Source: Cyclina sinensis
Taxonomy: Eukaryota; Mollusca; Bivalvia; Venerida; Veneridae
NCBI GenBank assembly: GCA_012932295.1
Contig: JAAONU010000004.1
Span: 23,010,872-23,074,871, forward strand
Direction: 5' to 3'
DNA length: 64,000 nt
The notes below the pieces were generated by a model. That model made no database searches and had not been told where the DNA came from. It saw only the letters and a list, made by a program, of their open reading frames with translations. Both the position numbers and the translations under genes were made by a program. Shown here piece after piece: positions 1 through 11,759 of this stretch (position 1 is its first letter; each line of letters opens with the position of its first letter).

Positions 1-256
1 ATCTTGAGATAAGCGTCCGGTATTAATCCATTTTATAGGGATTCATACCATAACTGTTTCTGGGATCTTCATTTACTCTTAATTTTTCTGGCCTTACGTC
101 CTCCGGGTAGGTATTTCTGGTTATCACTGTCGTAGTTTTATAAACTCTAAGAAAATATTTGAAGTCTTTGTTAATAGAAAGATCACTCTGAAGGGTACAA
201 GTTCTTCTTATTTAGTTGTCTCCCTTGATATTTGAAAAATGCTTTCTGTCTTGAAG

Positions 257-1542
257 GTTTAAGGATGTAAAAGGGGCAGACGGACGGGCATACTCTTACA
301 ACCCTTGCTACGGATTCAGTGAGGGAGTCTGCAGTAATGCGGCGGTGAGTCACCTCTTTGGAAAAATGATTTCGTCATGTGGCAATTCTGATCAAATACA
401 TATATACAAATATATATATTGCGAGTAAAACGAAACGCAAGATGCTATCTAAAAACGGTATTAACAACTAGCGTTGATCTCCTGAACAATGTGTGCTGCA
501 AGTCAGCAGTGTCTGTAATAAAGGGATACGAAAAGAAAGTATATTTTTAATCCTAAAACAACAACGAAAGTGAATAACATTATTTTTTCCGCTGGTATAT
601 TTTTTTCTGATCCTACTGTCAGGTTTGCTTAATTCAGAATAGAAGCCAGTCTCAGATAGTTGATGCGGGGTCAGCTAAGTTTGAGTATGTTGAGAATTAT
701 GGTATCGTAGCCGTGTACACTGCTTATGGCGCGTACGTACTGAGCAAACTTTTTTTTCCAGTCGAAACACTTTTGAATACTGGTGTGGCTTAGAGCAGAC
801 TAGTCAGATTTAAGCTGAAAAAAAATAAACATGATGGAACCTCTTGACACCTGTTTCATTTACACAAGTCGCCCTAGTTAGTGGTATTGCTTAGTCATAA
901 TGTATGCCACCGGAATATCTCCGATTCTATAAAATTGTCATTCGGCGACAAAAAATGGTATCGCGATATTTTTAGAATCAGTCTAGCGGTAGTCCAGAAC
1001 CGTTATTGAAGATATCGGGACGGTTTGTCATTATACTAGTACACATTTTGGTTACTTTTTATGTATCAAAATATTCAAAGTAAAACTGATAATTGTTTAT
1101 CTTTAATAAGGGCATCCATGGTTCGAATGACTTGCAACCTTAATACTACGGAACCCGAGTTTAAAGCATTTGGTGAATTAACACCTGGGTTTTACGTAAG
1201 TGACTGTAAATATTCATGATTTATTGTTATCAATAAAACCGATAATATAACTCTTTGCTTCTCTGTAATATCCGGATTGTTCTTTTGTAAAAACAATATC
1301 AATATAAACGTTGTTAGTTTTAGGTAAACGGAACCTTATTTGCACTTTACTCATGTAAGTTTTCTTTTTATATAGGGGTAAATACTCAAGTGCCCACGAG
1401 TACTTCTGCCGTCTAACCTTTAACTTTGTGTTTCTATCTGTCGTAGAGTTTCCAGCTGATCAGCATTTGTGCATGCCCAGGACAATGTTCAAGCCTGGAA
1501 CCAATAATGACGAAGTTAAAATTACCGAGACAAACAAGATAG
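257..1542 (+). CDS. MRH-domain protein, copy C (5' end outside window)
   Basis: Four exons read on the + strand: 257-344, 623-732, 1111-1195 and 1447-1542, joined at GT-AG sites (donors gtgagt, gtacgt, gtaagt; acceptors ending gaag, tcag, taag, gtag). Exon lengths 88, 110, 85 and 96 nt and phases match copies A and B of the same family in this window. Exon 2 encodes FKDV...YSYNPCYGFSEG...CSNAA, exon 3 starts VC and encodes the next strands, exon 4 has VRMTC and ends GFY, exon 5 has ICACPGQC. The Y-x-F-x-L-x-S-x-C pattern across the exon 4/5 junction, plus the NPC motif, is typical of mannose-6-phosphate-receptor-homology domains, which bind N-glycans or are structural in the secretory route. 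The signal-peptide exon seen in A and B should lie upstream of base 1. This copy lacks the second cysteine of exon 4 and ends without a hydrophobic tail, so the product may be secreted; a missed last exon is possible. Confidence 0.75.
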
Positions 1543-1809
1543 TTATGTCTTCCTGAATATGATAACAACGAGGTCTATATCTGTGTTTTGTGGCATCTGT
1601 TTTTTTCAAGTGATATTTAGATGTTTATCGATATATAAATTGCTTTTTTTGATAACTATTGATAATGTATAAAATGTGTTTATATAGTCATGTATCTTGT
1701 ATTTGATAAGAAATTTAGCTATTCTTTAAGTCACTATCATAAATAAGAATAATACTTTCTGCAATCCGAATTCACAGATGAGTTCACCTAAACCATAATA
1801 ACACTGCCT

Positions 1810-1870
1810 CCACATACACAACCACACACACAGTTATCCCCCCCCCCACACACACACATCACCCCCTCCC
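1810..1870. repeat. CA/C-rich low-complexity tract
   Basis: Alternating CA runs interrupted by runs of 9-10 C. Confidence 0.85.
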
Positions 1871-1990
1871 CAAATAAACACACCTCTAAACACCTAGTAT
1901 ATGATAATTGTAATCTCACTCAAATATTAAGAAAACATCGTTCTACTTTTGACAATAGTCAGTCTATCAACAATGAAGGGGCGTGAATAT

Positions 1991-2013
1991 AACAACAACA
2001 ACAACAACAACAA
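1991..2013. repeat. (AAC)n microsatellite
   Basis: About seven AAC triplets in a row. Confidence 0.9.
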
Positions 2014-3339
2014 AACATTTATTTGCAAAAATAACAACACACATCAAAAACGCGACTTCTCCGTACATTGTTTGGTTTCATCTCAAGGAAGCAGTAATCA
2101 ACAGTAGCATATATCAACAAGAAAAAAAAATTGATGCACAGCATCAAGTCGGCGCAGAAGATTCTGAAGATGTGATCATGCAGGGTACATGCAATTTTTC
2201 ACATACATATTATTTTTAACAGAATAACTACATTTGATTTTATTTCGAACAAAGTAATTTTATAATTAATGCGAATTTATGTTGTTATTTTTAATCAGTG
2301 CAAAACAGGTTTTAATGCAAATTGATATGTTTAGAATTAAATAGTATTAAACTTTCATAATATGCATGTACAATTCGTAAAACAACTTCATCTATGTTTC
2401 GGAACAGGAGACAAATTCTAGAGAATGATCTTCGTATAATTAAGAATTTGTATCATACTTAATAAAACAAAAAATCAGCATCGAACACCAGAAGAAAAGT
2501 TAGTTATATAGTTATATTCATAACTTATCATTTAACAACACTGCCGTCATAAAAGTACTAAAAGTGTCTAATTCTTCGTCCAGTCCCAGACAAGTGTTAG
2601 TCGCAACTGGTGATCATTTTCTTTACTCCTTATTCATGTAAATTGTTTATCATAAATGCATTTAAATCATATAAACACCATGCATGTTTGGTTTTAAATA
2701 AATACCTCAACCGTTTAAGTCGGGCAGGTGTTCAAAAGTTAGCCAGTAACCCGGTAGCGAATCTGCTAAGTAGCGAATACACTAGGCGTAAAAGAACATA
2801 GGTAGCGGGTATGTACAGATAGCGAACTGACAGATAGCAAAACGTGCAGCATCCTATCTATACACACACAAGTGTGTACTACAATGTACAAGTTAAAAGG
2901 TTTCCTGCGGGAAGAAATTTTAAATCTTTCTGTTCTAGATTTTTACGTTCGTTAACCTATTATTAAACGTCTGACACACAGAATTTAGCTTTTTTTTCCT
3001 TTAAAATCAAAGTGAAGTTAATATACTTTGGATAAAACGTTATATTATGCTTCAATTTACCGTGAAAAAATGAAGAAATAACCAAAGATTCAAGCCCATG
3101 CTCCTTTCGACCAGTAATATGCAAAGTGGCGATCTTAGCCACTGAGACACAACCACCTATTCAACTGCACCTCAAATTTACTAATAAAACAAAAGTGTAT
3201 CTACATCGTGACTAACTAAGTTAATTTTTACCGATAAAAGTGTGTAAAACTCTATATTATCATGTGTGACATAAGTTTTGATAAGCTGGTCTTATTTTTG
3301 TAAAACAGTGGTTTAACTGATATATTGTTATCGCCGCTA

Positions 3340-4330
3340 TGGTATAATGACAATCTATCTGACAAAAATCTGTTTTTAAAAAGATGGTATGATAAGAATG
3401 TTATATATGTAATAGACTTACTAAATACAGAAGGAAATTTTATAGTTTTAACAACTTCAAAGGAAAATATGATGTCAACGGAACTTTTTTAGATTACTAT
3501 AGAGTGCTCAATAAAATCCCTAACTCCTGGAAAACGACCATAAACGATAATAAAACATTAGTGAATTACTATAAAAGTAATCTAAACCTGAATCCATATG
3601 TTAGGAATTTGATAAAAATGAAAAAGGTTGCAAAGTTTTTTATGAAGTTATGGCAAAGACAAGAGTAACTGCTTTGTCAAGCAAATGGTTTCAAGAATTA
3701 GGCGATATAAGAGAAAAGGAATATTTAAAAGTTTGTAAAAGATTGGAAGAAATACACGAAATACAACTTTCAGATTTTCAATTCAAATTAAATACAAAAA
3801 TTATTGTAACAAAATCGTTTTTGTTCAAAACTAAATAAATCAGAAAATGATCTTTGTTCGTATTGTAGATCAGAACCAGAGACCATACATCATTTATTTT
3901 ATAACTGTGGAATAATCCAACGGTTCGTATGTCAGGTTTATAAATGGTTGCAAGATCACTGGAACATACATTTCGATAACAATTTTAAATCATTCTTTTT
4001 TTCTGTGGATTCAAGTTCTATTGGAGGGGGACTTATTTCTATCCTAATAAAATATTTTATTTATAAAACAAAGTTCCAAGCTAATTCACATAATTGTTTG
4101 TATTTAGTTAATTTTAAATGCTATCTTAAACAAAAAATATGTACATGGAAGTTTATTTGTAGAAGGAACCAAAAAACACTTTATTTTCAAAAGAATTTCG
4201 AATACATTTTAAGTACGCTGGCAGACTGTTCTGTGAGCAACATCTGATTTTAAATGAAATCTACTATATTAAGGACTGACTGACAGGTTGTATAAAGTAT
4301 CAAGTCGACAAGGCCTCTCGATTATTATTT
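3340..4330 (+). pseudogene. Decayed LINE (non-LTR retrotransposon) ORF2 3' end
   Basis: Several + frames carry pieces of the C-terminal region of a LINE reverse transcriptase polyprotein. One frame reads LDYYRVLNKIPNSW; the next (from 3650) reads QLSDFQFKLNTKI; after a stop near 3836 another gives LCSYCRSEPETIHHLFYNC. That last run is the C-x2-C...ET-x-HLF-x2-C zinc-binding motif found after the RT domain of many LINEs (zf-RVT type). At least three frameshifts or stops break the reading frame, so this copy is dead. The 5' portion with the polymerase motifs is not visible. The T-rich sequence to about 4380 may be the 3' UTR. The exact ends are not clear. Confidence 0.8.
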
Positions 4331-5560
4331 ATTTCTTTTTGATTGTTTTTGTTCCTTTTTTTTTCTTTGTTACATAGTTATACTTAAAATAGTACCAGGT
4401 CTGGATATTTCAGGTAATGATGTACATGTAGCATAATATTTGTAAAATGATTGTAAGGTGAACAGGGGATGGTTTCCCGACCCTTATTTCCCCTACGAGG
4501 GGGATAATAAATGGGGTTTCCCATTAGGGGCCTGAAACTGAAAAAAACTTGACAAATTGCATGCAATACTGAATAAGCCTTTTTTTGATAAGTTAAACAC
4601 CAAAATATGGCCGCCGTTAATGTTAATAGTCACTTGATTTCAGACGCCATACGCTGACAACATCATGTGGGTACCGAGAGGGATGTAGTAAATCGATTAA
4701 TTGCCGAACAAATTGATACATTCTTTATAAAAATTTACGACCCTTTTATTTTTTTTCAATTTCAACACAATATTATTTTTTTTTATAAAGATGAATATGT
4801 GTGCACTTCTTATTACACCTGCTCTTAAGGTCATTATTAAAAAGTGAGTTCAAAAGAAATCGGAAAAATGGAGAAATATATTAGCCGATATTTCTGATCC
4901 TAATTTCATCATACTAGCAGCACACCACACGGCAATTACTTCCCTGAATGAAGGGGAGATTATTGCGTCGGGCAAGGTTGAAATACATTATCAATATTAA
5001 GGGACCAAATGTTAAGACAATGTTGAGTAGAATCATCAAAATTGATATTTTCATTAATGATATTTCACAACGATGAAATATTTCCTAACTTTTGAAAGTT
5101 AATACTTTGGTTAAATTTCAATAATTTTCTTTCAGTGAAACGACATAATGATAAAAGAAATTAATCGCCAATATCGACTAGTCTGCAACTTTTGCTCTAA
5201 ATTTGACAATACCAAATATAGTCGGCGGTCTCCTGAGTATATGCTGGTGTATTTTCACGGATACTTTCCGCAATACTAAGAAAGAGGCGTGCAGGAAGAT
5301 ACTCACTGGTAGTCAGAATCAATCAATCAATCAATCAAACGTGCAAACGTTGACCATTAAAAATTAAACTATTTATCAATCTATTTTCCATTGTTTAAAA
5401 ATATAACCATGTTAGTAGCGCTGATCTATTCAATGTTAAATTACAATAACTAAATCATGATAATAATAGTTATAGTTATAATTATTAGATAAGGCTAGTT
5501 CTTTGACCGAAAAAAAAACAGCTGGAATGCAGCAAGATTTAAGAATTTTGGGGTACAAAA
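4331..5560. other. Intergenic, upstream of the C1q gene
   Basis: No coding signal recognised. A short (AATC)n microsatellite sits at 5317-5338. A TATA-like stretch (agtatatattta) near 5570 lies about 180 bases before the C1q start codon and could belong to its promoter, but this is a guess. Confidence 0.4.
5317..5338. repeat. (AATC)n microsatellite
   Basis: Five tandem AATC units. Confidence 0.9.
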
Positions 5561-5754
5561 AGCATTATCAGTATATATTTATTTCCACTATAAGAAGATG
5601 AAATCTTATATTTACATACCAATGCAAGAATTTATCAACATTATCATTATCTATCAACATAACTAAAGACGGGTCAGACAATCGTGTTCTTATCTTTTCA
5701 CATACAGTAGTCTTCGATAACATTTTGATATTAGTTCTTCTACTGAAAGAAAAA

Positions 5755-6585
5755 ATGGCACTTCTTAACCATTGCCTGTGTTTCATTTTCTTTCTTATAA
5801 CTCCTTCTAGCACTGGCTCTGTCGATGAAGGAAAACTAAATGCATTAATTAAGCGGATAGAATCAGTGGAATCAGAGAATTTGAAGCTACGAACAGAGGT
5901 TGGGCTATTACAGCAAAAACTACAGCATTCATTGCAAAGGTGGGTTGTTTTGTTTTTACTTTTCATAGATTTGTTACTGATAATTACATTGAAGTTATAA
6001 TGTCGGTCAAGAGATTTTAAGTAAAGTTCAGATGCACTTAAAAAGATTTTGTTACAACTTTAAAAATGTATAGCGACAAAAATAGGCTGAGATAAGATAA
6101 CGTGATAGCGGTGTCAATTTTTACTGGTTTACAGGAGACAGGAGAGACCACCAGTGATCGGTTTTACGGCCTACATATCGCAACATTTGTCTTCCCTTGG
6201 CCAACAGCATACAGTGGTCTTCGATAAAACGCAAAGCAATTTTGGAAATGGTTATGACAATATGACCGGCTATTTCGTCGCCCCAGAGACTGGGGTGTAC
6301 GTGTTCTTCGCGAACATTATGTCTGAAGATTCAACCACTGGGCTTGACTACATTGAAACAGAAATTGTCAAGAACGGGAACCAGATTGCCGAGATGTACT
6401 CCGGGGCACAACAGACTTATGATTCCTCCAGCAATATGGCCGTTGCCTGGCTTGACAAAGGCGACCATGTGTGGGTAAGGGTACATGGGTCCTGGTCTAA
6501 TAATTTTTCGATCCATTGTTGTTTCTCAACCTTTTCTGGTTTTTTGATTGGTAATTATGTTCTGGACGAAAATATCATCGGTTGA
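5755..6585 (+). CDS. Secreted C1q-domain-containing protein, two exons
   Basis: Exon 1 is 5755-5939 and exon 2 is 6135-6585, joined at a GT-AG intron (donor CAAAG/gtgggt, acceptor tttacag) that splits an Arg codon and keeps the frame; the product is 211 residues. Residues 1 to about 20 form a signal peptide (MALLNHCLCFIFFLITPSS). Residues 23-60 are a heptad-rich coiled coil (KLNALIKRIESVESENLKL), with no collagen repeats. Residues 69 to about 205 form a complete C1q domain: GFTAY, then the FDKTQSNFGNGYD, TGYFVAPETGVYVF, KNG, GDHVWVRV and FSGFLIG motifs. Bivalves have hundreds of such short C1q proteins (the sghC1q type), which assemble as trimers through this domain and act as soluble recognition proteins in haemolymph or mucus. 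I see no TM segment. An inner acceptor 7 bases downstream would break the frame. The intron is 195 bp. No canonical AATAAA is obvious just after the stop. Confidence 0.93.
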
Positions 6586-7115
6586 TTGCTGATATACCAA
6601 GGACTAACAATGACTGTTCTGGCGTAGAAACAATTTAAATCGCAATGTCTTTTGTTATTATAAATATGGCTGCTTGCAGTTGTGATCTTGTTGAATTACC
6701 AACAGAAATGCTTATTTACAATGTTATGGGTTATGGTTTGAACAGATTAAAAAAAAATCTAAAAATAATTAAGTTTTACTGTTGTTTATAAAGAGTACCA
6801 GCCTTGCTTAATTGTAATTATTTAAGGCGATGGCAGGATTTCAAATACATTTGTTTCATGGAATTCACACAGATTTAAATTGAAACGGGTATTTGTCGGA
6901 ATTAAGCGGAAGTACACAAGAGTGTTATGGTCCATTGCACAGTGACCTATAATTGTATATTAATACAATCTCTGACAATGACGTCATATGGTTTTGAGCG
7001 CTGTTTTTTATGCTGATAGACCTTAGTTCGAATCCCGCTCTGAGTATTTTTTTTTAAAAGATACTTTGCATCAGTCTGCTACAGACCTTCATGTCCGTAA
7101 GAAGTAGCAAACGAC
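6586..7115. other. Intergenic 3' of C1q gene
   Basis: Nothing coding recognised. A tRNA-like B-box (agttcgaatcccgctctgag) occurs at 7024-7043, suggesting a decayed tRNA or SINE piece, but no cloverleaf can be drawn around it. Confidence 0.35.
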
Positions 7116-7117
7116 AA

Positions 7118-7620
7118 GCGTTTATAATGAAGTTTCAAGCAGACGACGAAAAAGTAGAACTAGATAAGTCAAAGTTGCTTTGTTTTTACCCTTCGGGCTT
7201 TAATGGGCGTGGAGTATAAAATAAGTGTAATTCTCAGGATGACGTAATGACAAGATATGAAAGGGCAGTCGTAACAATTCGGCCTTTTCCGACAACTTCG
7301 TATAAAGACCTCGTATGCAAGTGTATGAATACACCAAATGATAATTCGTTCCGGCTTTAATAAAAATATAAACAAACATGGCAGAACTCAAGTGGAGTTT
7401 GTCTTATACATTAGAAAAAAATGAAAACAAATGTTAATTTAAAGTATAAACATGTAGAGGCTTTAAGAAATGTTTTCAATATAGCAGACACCACTTGTAT
7501 TACAAAATAGTCCAACATGGCGCCTACCTAATTATTTCCGAGGTAAATTATTGAAGTTGCCCGAGGTGTTCCGAATGATGAAAGGGTTGGAGGAAGTTAC
7601 ACTGCGCTAGACCTTCATCC
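7118..7620. repeat. Dispersed repeat, copy 1
   Basis: Two stretches here (around 7265-7312 and 7550-7580) are repeated at 10365-10460: the sequence around gtcgtaacaa..cggcctt..ccgacaacttcgtataaagac, and the run gaggtgttccgaatg. The second copy lacks the sequence between them. The element type is unknown. Confidence 0.5.
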
Positions 7621-7942
7621 GTGTCATATATATATATCTTCAATATGATGTAAATTTTATTAAACCCTTCAACACCATTTTCCGGCGTTTCTGTATTTTG
7701 TTATTAATGTGAAGGTTTGAAGTAATTTAAAATGTAATATCATTTATTTCATCTAACTAGATCTACTATCAACGCTTATGAAATCACTATAAATAAATAA
7801 TAATAATAATTTATTAGATATAGAAGTTCTTGGTACTCTAAATTCACTGACCGATGGTTGTATAAAAATGACACAATGGAAACATTAAACTGACTCAGTT
7901 GGGACACGTTATGTTCATTTTAATATTGTTATGTACTGGGGT

Positions 7943-7964
7943 TATATATATATATATATATATT
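7943..7964. repeat. (TA)n microsatellite
   Basis: About eleven TA dinucleotides. Confidence 0.9.
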
Positions 7965-9285
7965 CATCCGTTACAACCACATTATTCCGCGCTTAGGGAA
8001 TAACTATCCTTCTTCTTTCTGTTCAAGTACTACTGTAGCCGTATCGTTTTCTCAGACATGGCCGTAATGAGAACAGAACACCATCCTGAAATAACAAAAT
8101 AATTATGATCTGAAATAAGAATGTTTCAAGGTATGTGTACATGGTTAAAGTCCTTAGGAACAAATTCAAAAACTTTATTAGAAAACAGCACCGTAATGCA
8201 ATGTGTAGTAGATCCATGTTAAAATCTCAATTTTAATTGGAAAAATTCTCCTGGAGACTATGAATTTCAGTTTCAGTGAACTAGTAAAATGTCGACGTGA
8301 CAAGCTACCCCATGCCAATCATGATTTAGGAAAGGTAACCCCAACTCGTTAAAGCAAGAAAGCCTCTACGAGTTGTTTCCCTTCACTTGGTTTCAAAAAT
8401 CTTATCTAGATTTCTCAAATGTCTCTAGTTAACACTCTACTTAATATTTAAGGAAATCTGTAAGAATGGCTGGAATAAATACTATGTTAATGATGTTTTC
8501 TTAGGTGGAAAATAGACGAAATTCAATAAGGCAACATAAAAAAAGAAAGAAAATTATCAGAATAACTAGTTGTGATCATCCAGTTGTATTTAAACAGAAA
8601 TAAAATATTTACAGAACTTTTTTTATACTTAAAATGACGTTTTGCTAAATATTTTCACAGAGAAAAATCCAGAACTGTGAATAAGCGATTTTTATAACAT
8701 TAGAAATTAAAATAATTTTAATAAAAATCAAAGCTTTCTCATTTAGACGTATTTGACTTGACACGTAATTAGCAGCCCATATAATTATTATCATATTCGT
8801 ATGGCACATTGGGTACCTTTAATCTTTGAACTAGACTGTTCATTCATGCAATAAGTCGTAATTTTCAGATACATGTTTTTATACATCTTTTGTCTGCTTC
8901 TTATACACACACAACAGAACAAAAACTTGAACCCTTTATTTAAATCCATTAATCTGTTCTTCATTAGTTTATTCGCTTCTTTTATATAATCGCTAGTTCG
9001 TTTAACTCACATCATTTGTCACTTTTTTTCCTTTAAAATTTAAGCTTCGAAAACCTTAAAACCAAACAAAAATATTTTAAGATACATTTTCATAACAATT
9101 ATATATTTTTTGTATTGAAAATGTGACAATTTCATTCATTCAAACGTTTCCTTTTGCGCCATGCAGTTAAGCAGACGAAATATCACAATACACAATGTGA
9201 CACACTTCTTGTTAATTCAAGTTTTTAGTTTAAGATACCGTTCCGTTAAAGGGTATAGAACAATCGCTGTTATGCAAATATCAAG
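7965..9285. other. Intergenic, nothing recognised
   Basis: AT-rich sequence with no coding, RNA or repeat structure that I can support by eye. Confidence 0.4.
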
Positions 9286-9289
9286 TCTG

Positions 9290-9378
9290 CAGGGCCGGAT
9301 CCAGAAATTTCTGACTTGGGGGGGGGGGGGGGGGGCTTGGGGGAAGCAGGGCTTTAATTTACAGGGAATGGACACTCC
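9290..9378. repeat. Poly-G-bearing dispersed repeat
   Basis: An 18-G run follows cagggccggatccagaaatt and is followed by a 32-bp block (9347-9378) that recurs exactly at 10969-11000. Confidence 0.6.
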
Positions 9379-9692
9379 AAAATTGCGATAATATGATGTC
9401 GCGCGCATGCGCGGCCGGATCTCAATAAAAACACCTCAATGGCGAATGGTTCATGTTGCTGCTTTCACGATCATATACTCAAATGTTGAAAAGAACTTAC
9501 ATTAAGAAATTTCAGAACGAATTGTAAATCAAATATTGTGAAATAAATATTTTGACTATCTTGTTTGTTATTTTTCGAAGCAGCTTTTGCTTGAATAACA
9601 ATGAAATCAGTACTAAAATATAATCGTTGTTTTCCAAAATGGCGGAAAGTATGTACAAATTCGTGTTTTCTTGTCAACTTTCGGGGCAGGCC

Positions 9693-9763
9693 CGGATTTA
9701 CCGGGGGGGGGGGGGGGGGGGGCTTAAGGGGCCCAAGCCCCCCCCCCCCCCCCAGCTGGCCCG
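9693..9763. repeat. Poly-G / poly-C inverted repeat
   Basis: A run of 20 G (9703-9722) followed by cttaaggggcccaag and a run of 16 C (9738-9753), framed by GGCCC on both sides. It can fold into a hairpin of about 20 pairs, and the G run alone could form a G-quadruplex. Confidence 0.8.
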
Positions 9764-9917
9764 TTTGTAAAAAAAAATAAAAGGGCTCGTTTTTAAAGAC
9801 TCTTAAAAAAATTTTCAGCTCTTTTCACCTCGTAACAGAAACACAGTCAACCTTTCAATTTGCAATGGTCATGCAATATTGCGTAACAACTGTCTATCTA
9901 TCTATTTAAGCTTATTT

Positions 9918-10172
9918 ATCGTCGGTACCGGTTGCCCACATGACCGACGCCCCCTGGAGAGATTAGTTATTTTATGTTGTGGGGGTAGTGCAAGATACAG
10001 AAAGCATCCCATTCCAGAGACACTCCTGGTTCTTTTACATGCTCAGTGTATAGCACTGTTACATGGTCTCATCCGAAAGACTATTAGTAATGTTAGTGGA
10101 GGAGCGGGGGATCGAACTCGGGACCCCTGGTATACCAGTCCAGCGCGTTACCACTGGACCACATCCGCTCCT
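9918..10172 (-). mobile_element. tRNA-derived SINE
   Basis: On the - strand, 10171-10101 forms a 71-nt tRNA-like head: ends GGAGCGG and CCGCTCC pair perfectly, a Pol III A box (TGGTCCAGTGG) and a B box (GTTCGATCC) are present. The T stem does not pair well, so this is a SINE head and not a working tRNA gene. The body runs to about 9918 and ends near cggttgcccacatg. A truncated second copy of the body lies at 12955-13045. Confidence 0.75.
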
Positions 10173-10364
10173 TAACAACTGATAACGAGTTCGCAACTTT
10201 ATAGCCGTGTATATTACACAATGTACCGTATATTCGGTGGCACGGATTATCCGAGAGTTCTGATGTATAGTTTTCAAGCGTCTAGTAACCTTGACGTATT
10301 TGATAAAGTTGTTAAATGAGCGTCTGCTGACAATGATCAGTTGCCTGACGATATTGTGCGAACT

Positions 10365-10460
10365 CCAGTCGTAACAACTCGGCCTTTACCGACACTTCGT
10401 ATAAAGACTTATCGAAGTCGCCTGAGGTGTTCCGAATGGTGCAAACTCCACACAGCGGTT
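10365..10460. repeat. Dispersed repeat, copy 2
   Basis: Matches two parts of 7118-7620 (the gtcgtaacaactcggcctt block and gaggtgttccgaatg) placed next to each other. Confidence 0.5.
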
Positions 10461-10968
10461 ATTTCCCTTCCATACTTTCAGTACAGTAATCACTGCCGAC
10501 AGTCATGTCACGTGATGATGGTCGAAAGTAAATAAACAAAATTTTAAACTTTTTTTCAAGTTACATTTTTAAAAAAAAATTAATTACAGCCAGGCATGTT
10601 TAATCAATGGAATTCCAACTGTAACTAAACTAACCAGCTGAAATCCAGCTAAGGTTAACCTGTGTCTGCAGAGATCTTTCCAAAGAATGATGGGGAGATC
10701 ACTGCGAGGAGATTGGATAATATGATCGACGGTGTTATTTGTTATGCCAATTAATTTATTGATAAATTATTTGTTTCAGAGGACTTTATAAATATAAAAT
10801 GAAAAAAGTTTTTTGCTTTAGTTGAACATTTCAAAGAAAACCAACCAGTATATTTCTTTTAAATTCTCACACAAATTTCATTATTTTTTTATGCCTAATA
10901 TGCACCAAAATGAGCCATTTACTCCACCTTTTTAGAAAATTTTCTTGGACCCCTTCCGTACCTTCCCC

Positions 10969-11000
10969 CAGGGCTTTAATTTACAGGGAATGGACACTCC
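10969..11000. repeat. 32-bp direct repeat, second copy
   Basis: Identical to 9347-9378; both copies are preceded by a G- or C-rich run. Confidence 0.8.
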
Positions 11001-11080
11001 TTATCTATCGATAAATAACCAAAATATGGTGTCGTGAGTTCACCTGTATATCCTGGAACGGAAAATCGATCGATAATCAA

Positions 11081-11755
11081 TTATCTATCGTTAGTTAGCG
11101 GTAAATTGGTATGCAACGCTCGCATCTAGTTTACAAAAACATCCGTACTTTTGTCAATTATGGACTGATTTTCAAAATTTAAAATTTGTAAGAAAGAAGA
11201 AACATTGATCTTTTATGATATCTATTTTTTATTTCAACAACGGAAGTGTTTGTTCCAAGCCGACGAGTAAAAGACGACAACCCAATACTTTTTACGTCTT
11301 TTTTTGTAATTATCTATCGTTAGTTAGCGGTAAATTGGCATGCAATACATGCACCTAGTTTACAAAAAACATCCGTATTTTTGTCAATAATTGGCTGATT
11401 TTCAAAATTTAAAATTTTTAGGAAAGAAGAAACATTGATCTTTTATGACATCTATTTTTTATTTCAACAACGGAAGTGTTTGTTCCAAGCCGACGAGTAA
11501 AAAACGACAACCCAATACTTTTACGTCTTTTTTTGTAATTATCTATCGTTAGTTAGCGGTAAATTGGCATGCAATACATGCACCTAGTTTACAAAAACAT
11601 CCGTATTTTTGTCAATAATGGGCTGATTTTCAAAAATTTTAAATTTGTAAGAAAGAAGAAACATTGACTTCTTATAATATCTTTTTTTATTTCAACTAAG
11701 GAAGTGGCTGTTCCAAGCCGACGAGTAAAAGACGACAACTCAATACCTTTTTCTT
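11081..11755. repeat. Tandem repeat, 229-bp unit, three copies
   Basis: Units start at 11081, 11310 and 11539, each with ttatctatcgttagttagcg. The copies are nearly identical by eye; the last one ends near 11755. No open frame runs through the unit. Confidence 0.93.
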
Positions 11756-11759
11756 TTGG

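Larger units (their letters stand above)
1543..3335. other. Intergenic, no gene seen
   Basis: AT-rich sequence between MRH copy C and a LINE fragment. Apart from the two simple repeats listed separately I see only short chance frames, including one of 78 codons that begins in the AAC repeat and has no recognisable content. Confidence 0.5.

Noticed and set aside
61..113. Possible first exon of MRH copy C ending in a gtaggt donor
   Set aside because: The frame with the right phase meets a stop codon just upstream with no acceptor between, and it lacks the CxGRDQCxC motif seen in copies A and B.
5568..5966. 132-codon - strand frame over the C1q first exon
   Set aside because: Shadow frame antisense to the signal-peptide and coiled-coil exon.
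10101..10171. Possible functional tRNA on the - strand
   Set aside because: The acceptor stem pairs and Pol III boxes exist, but the T and D stems do not pair properly and a SINE body follows.
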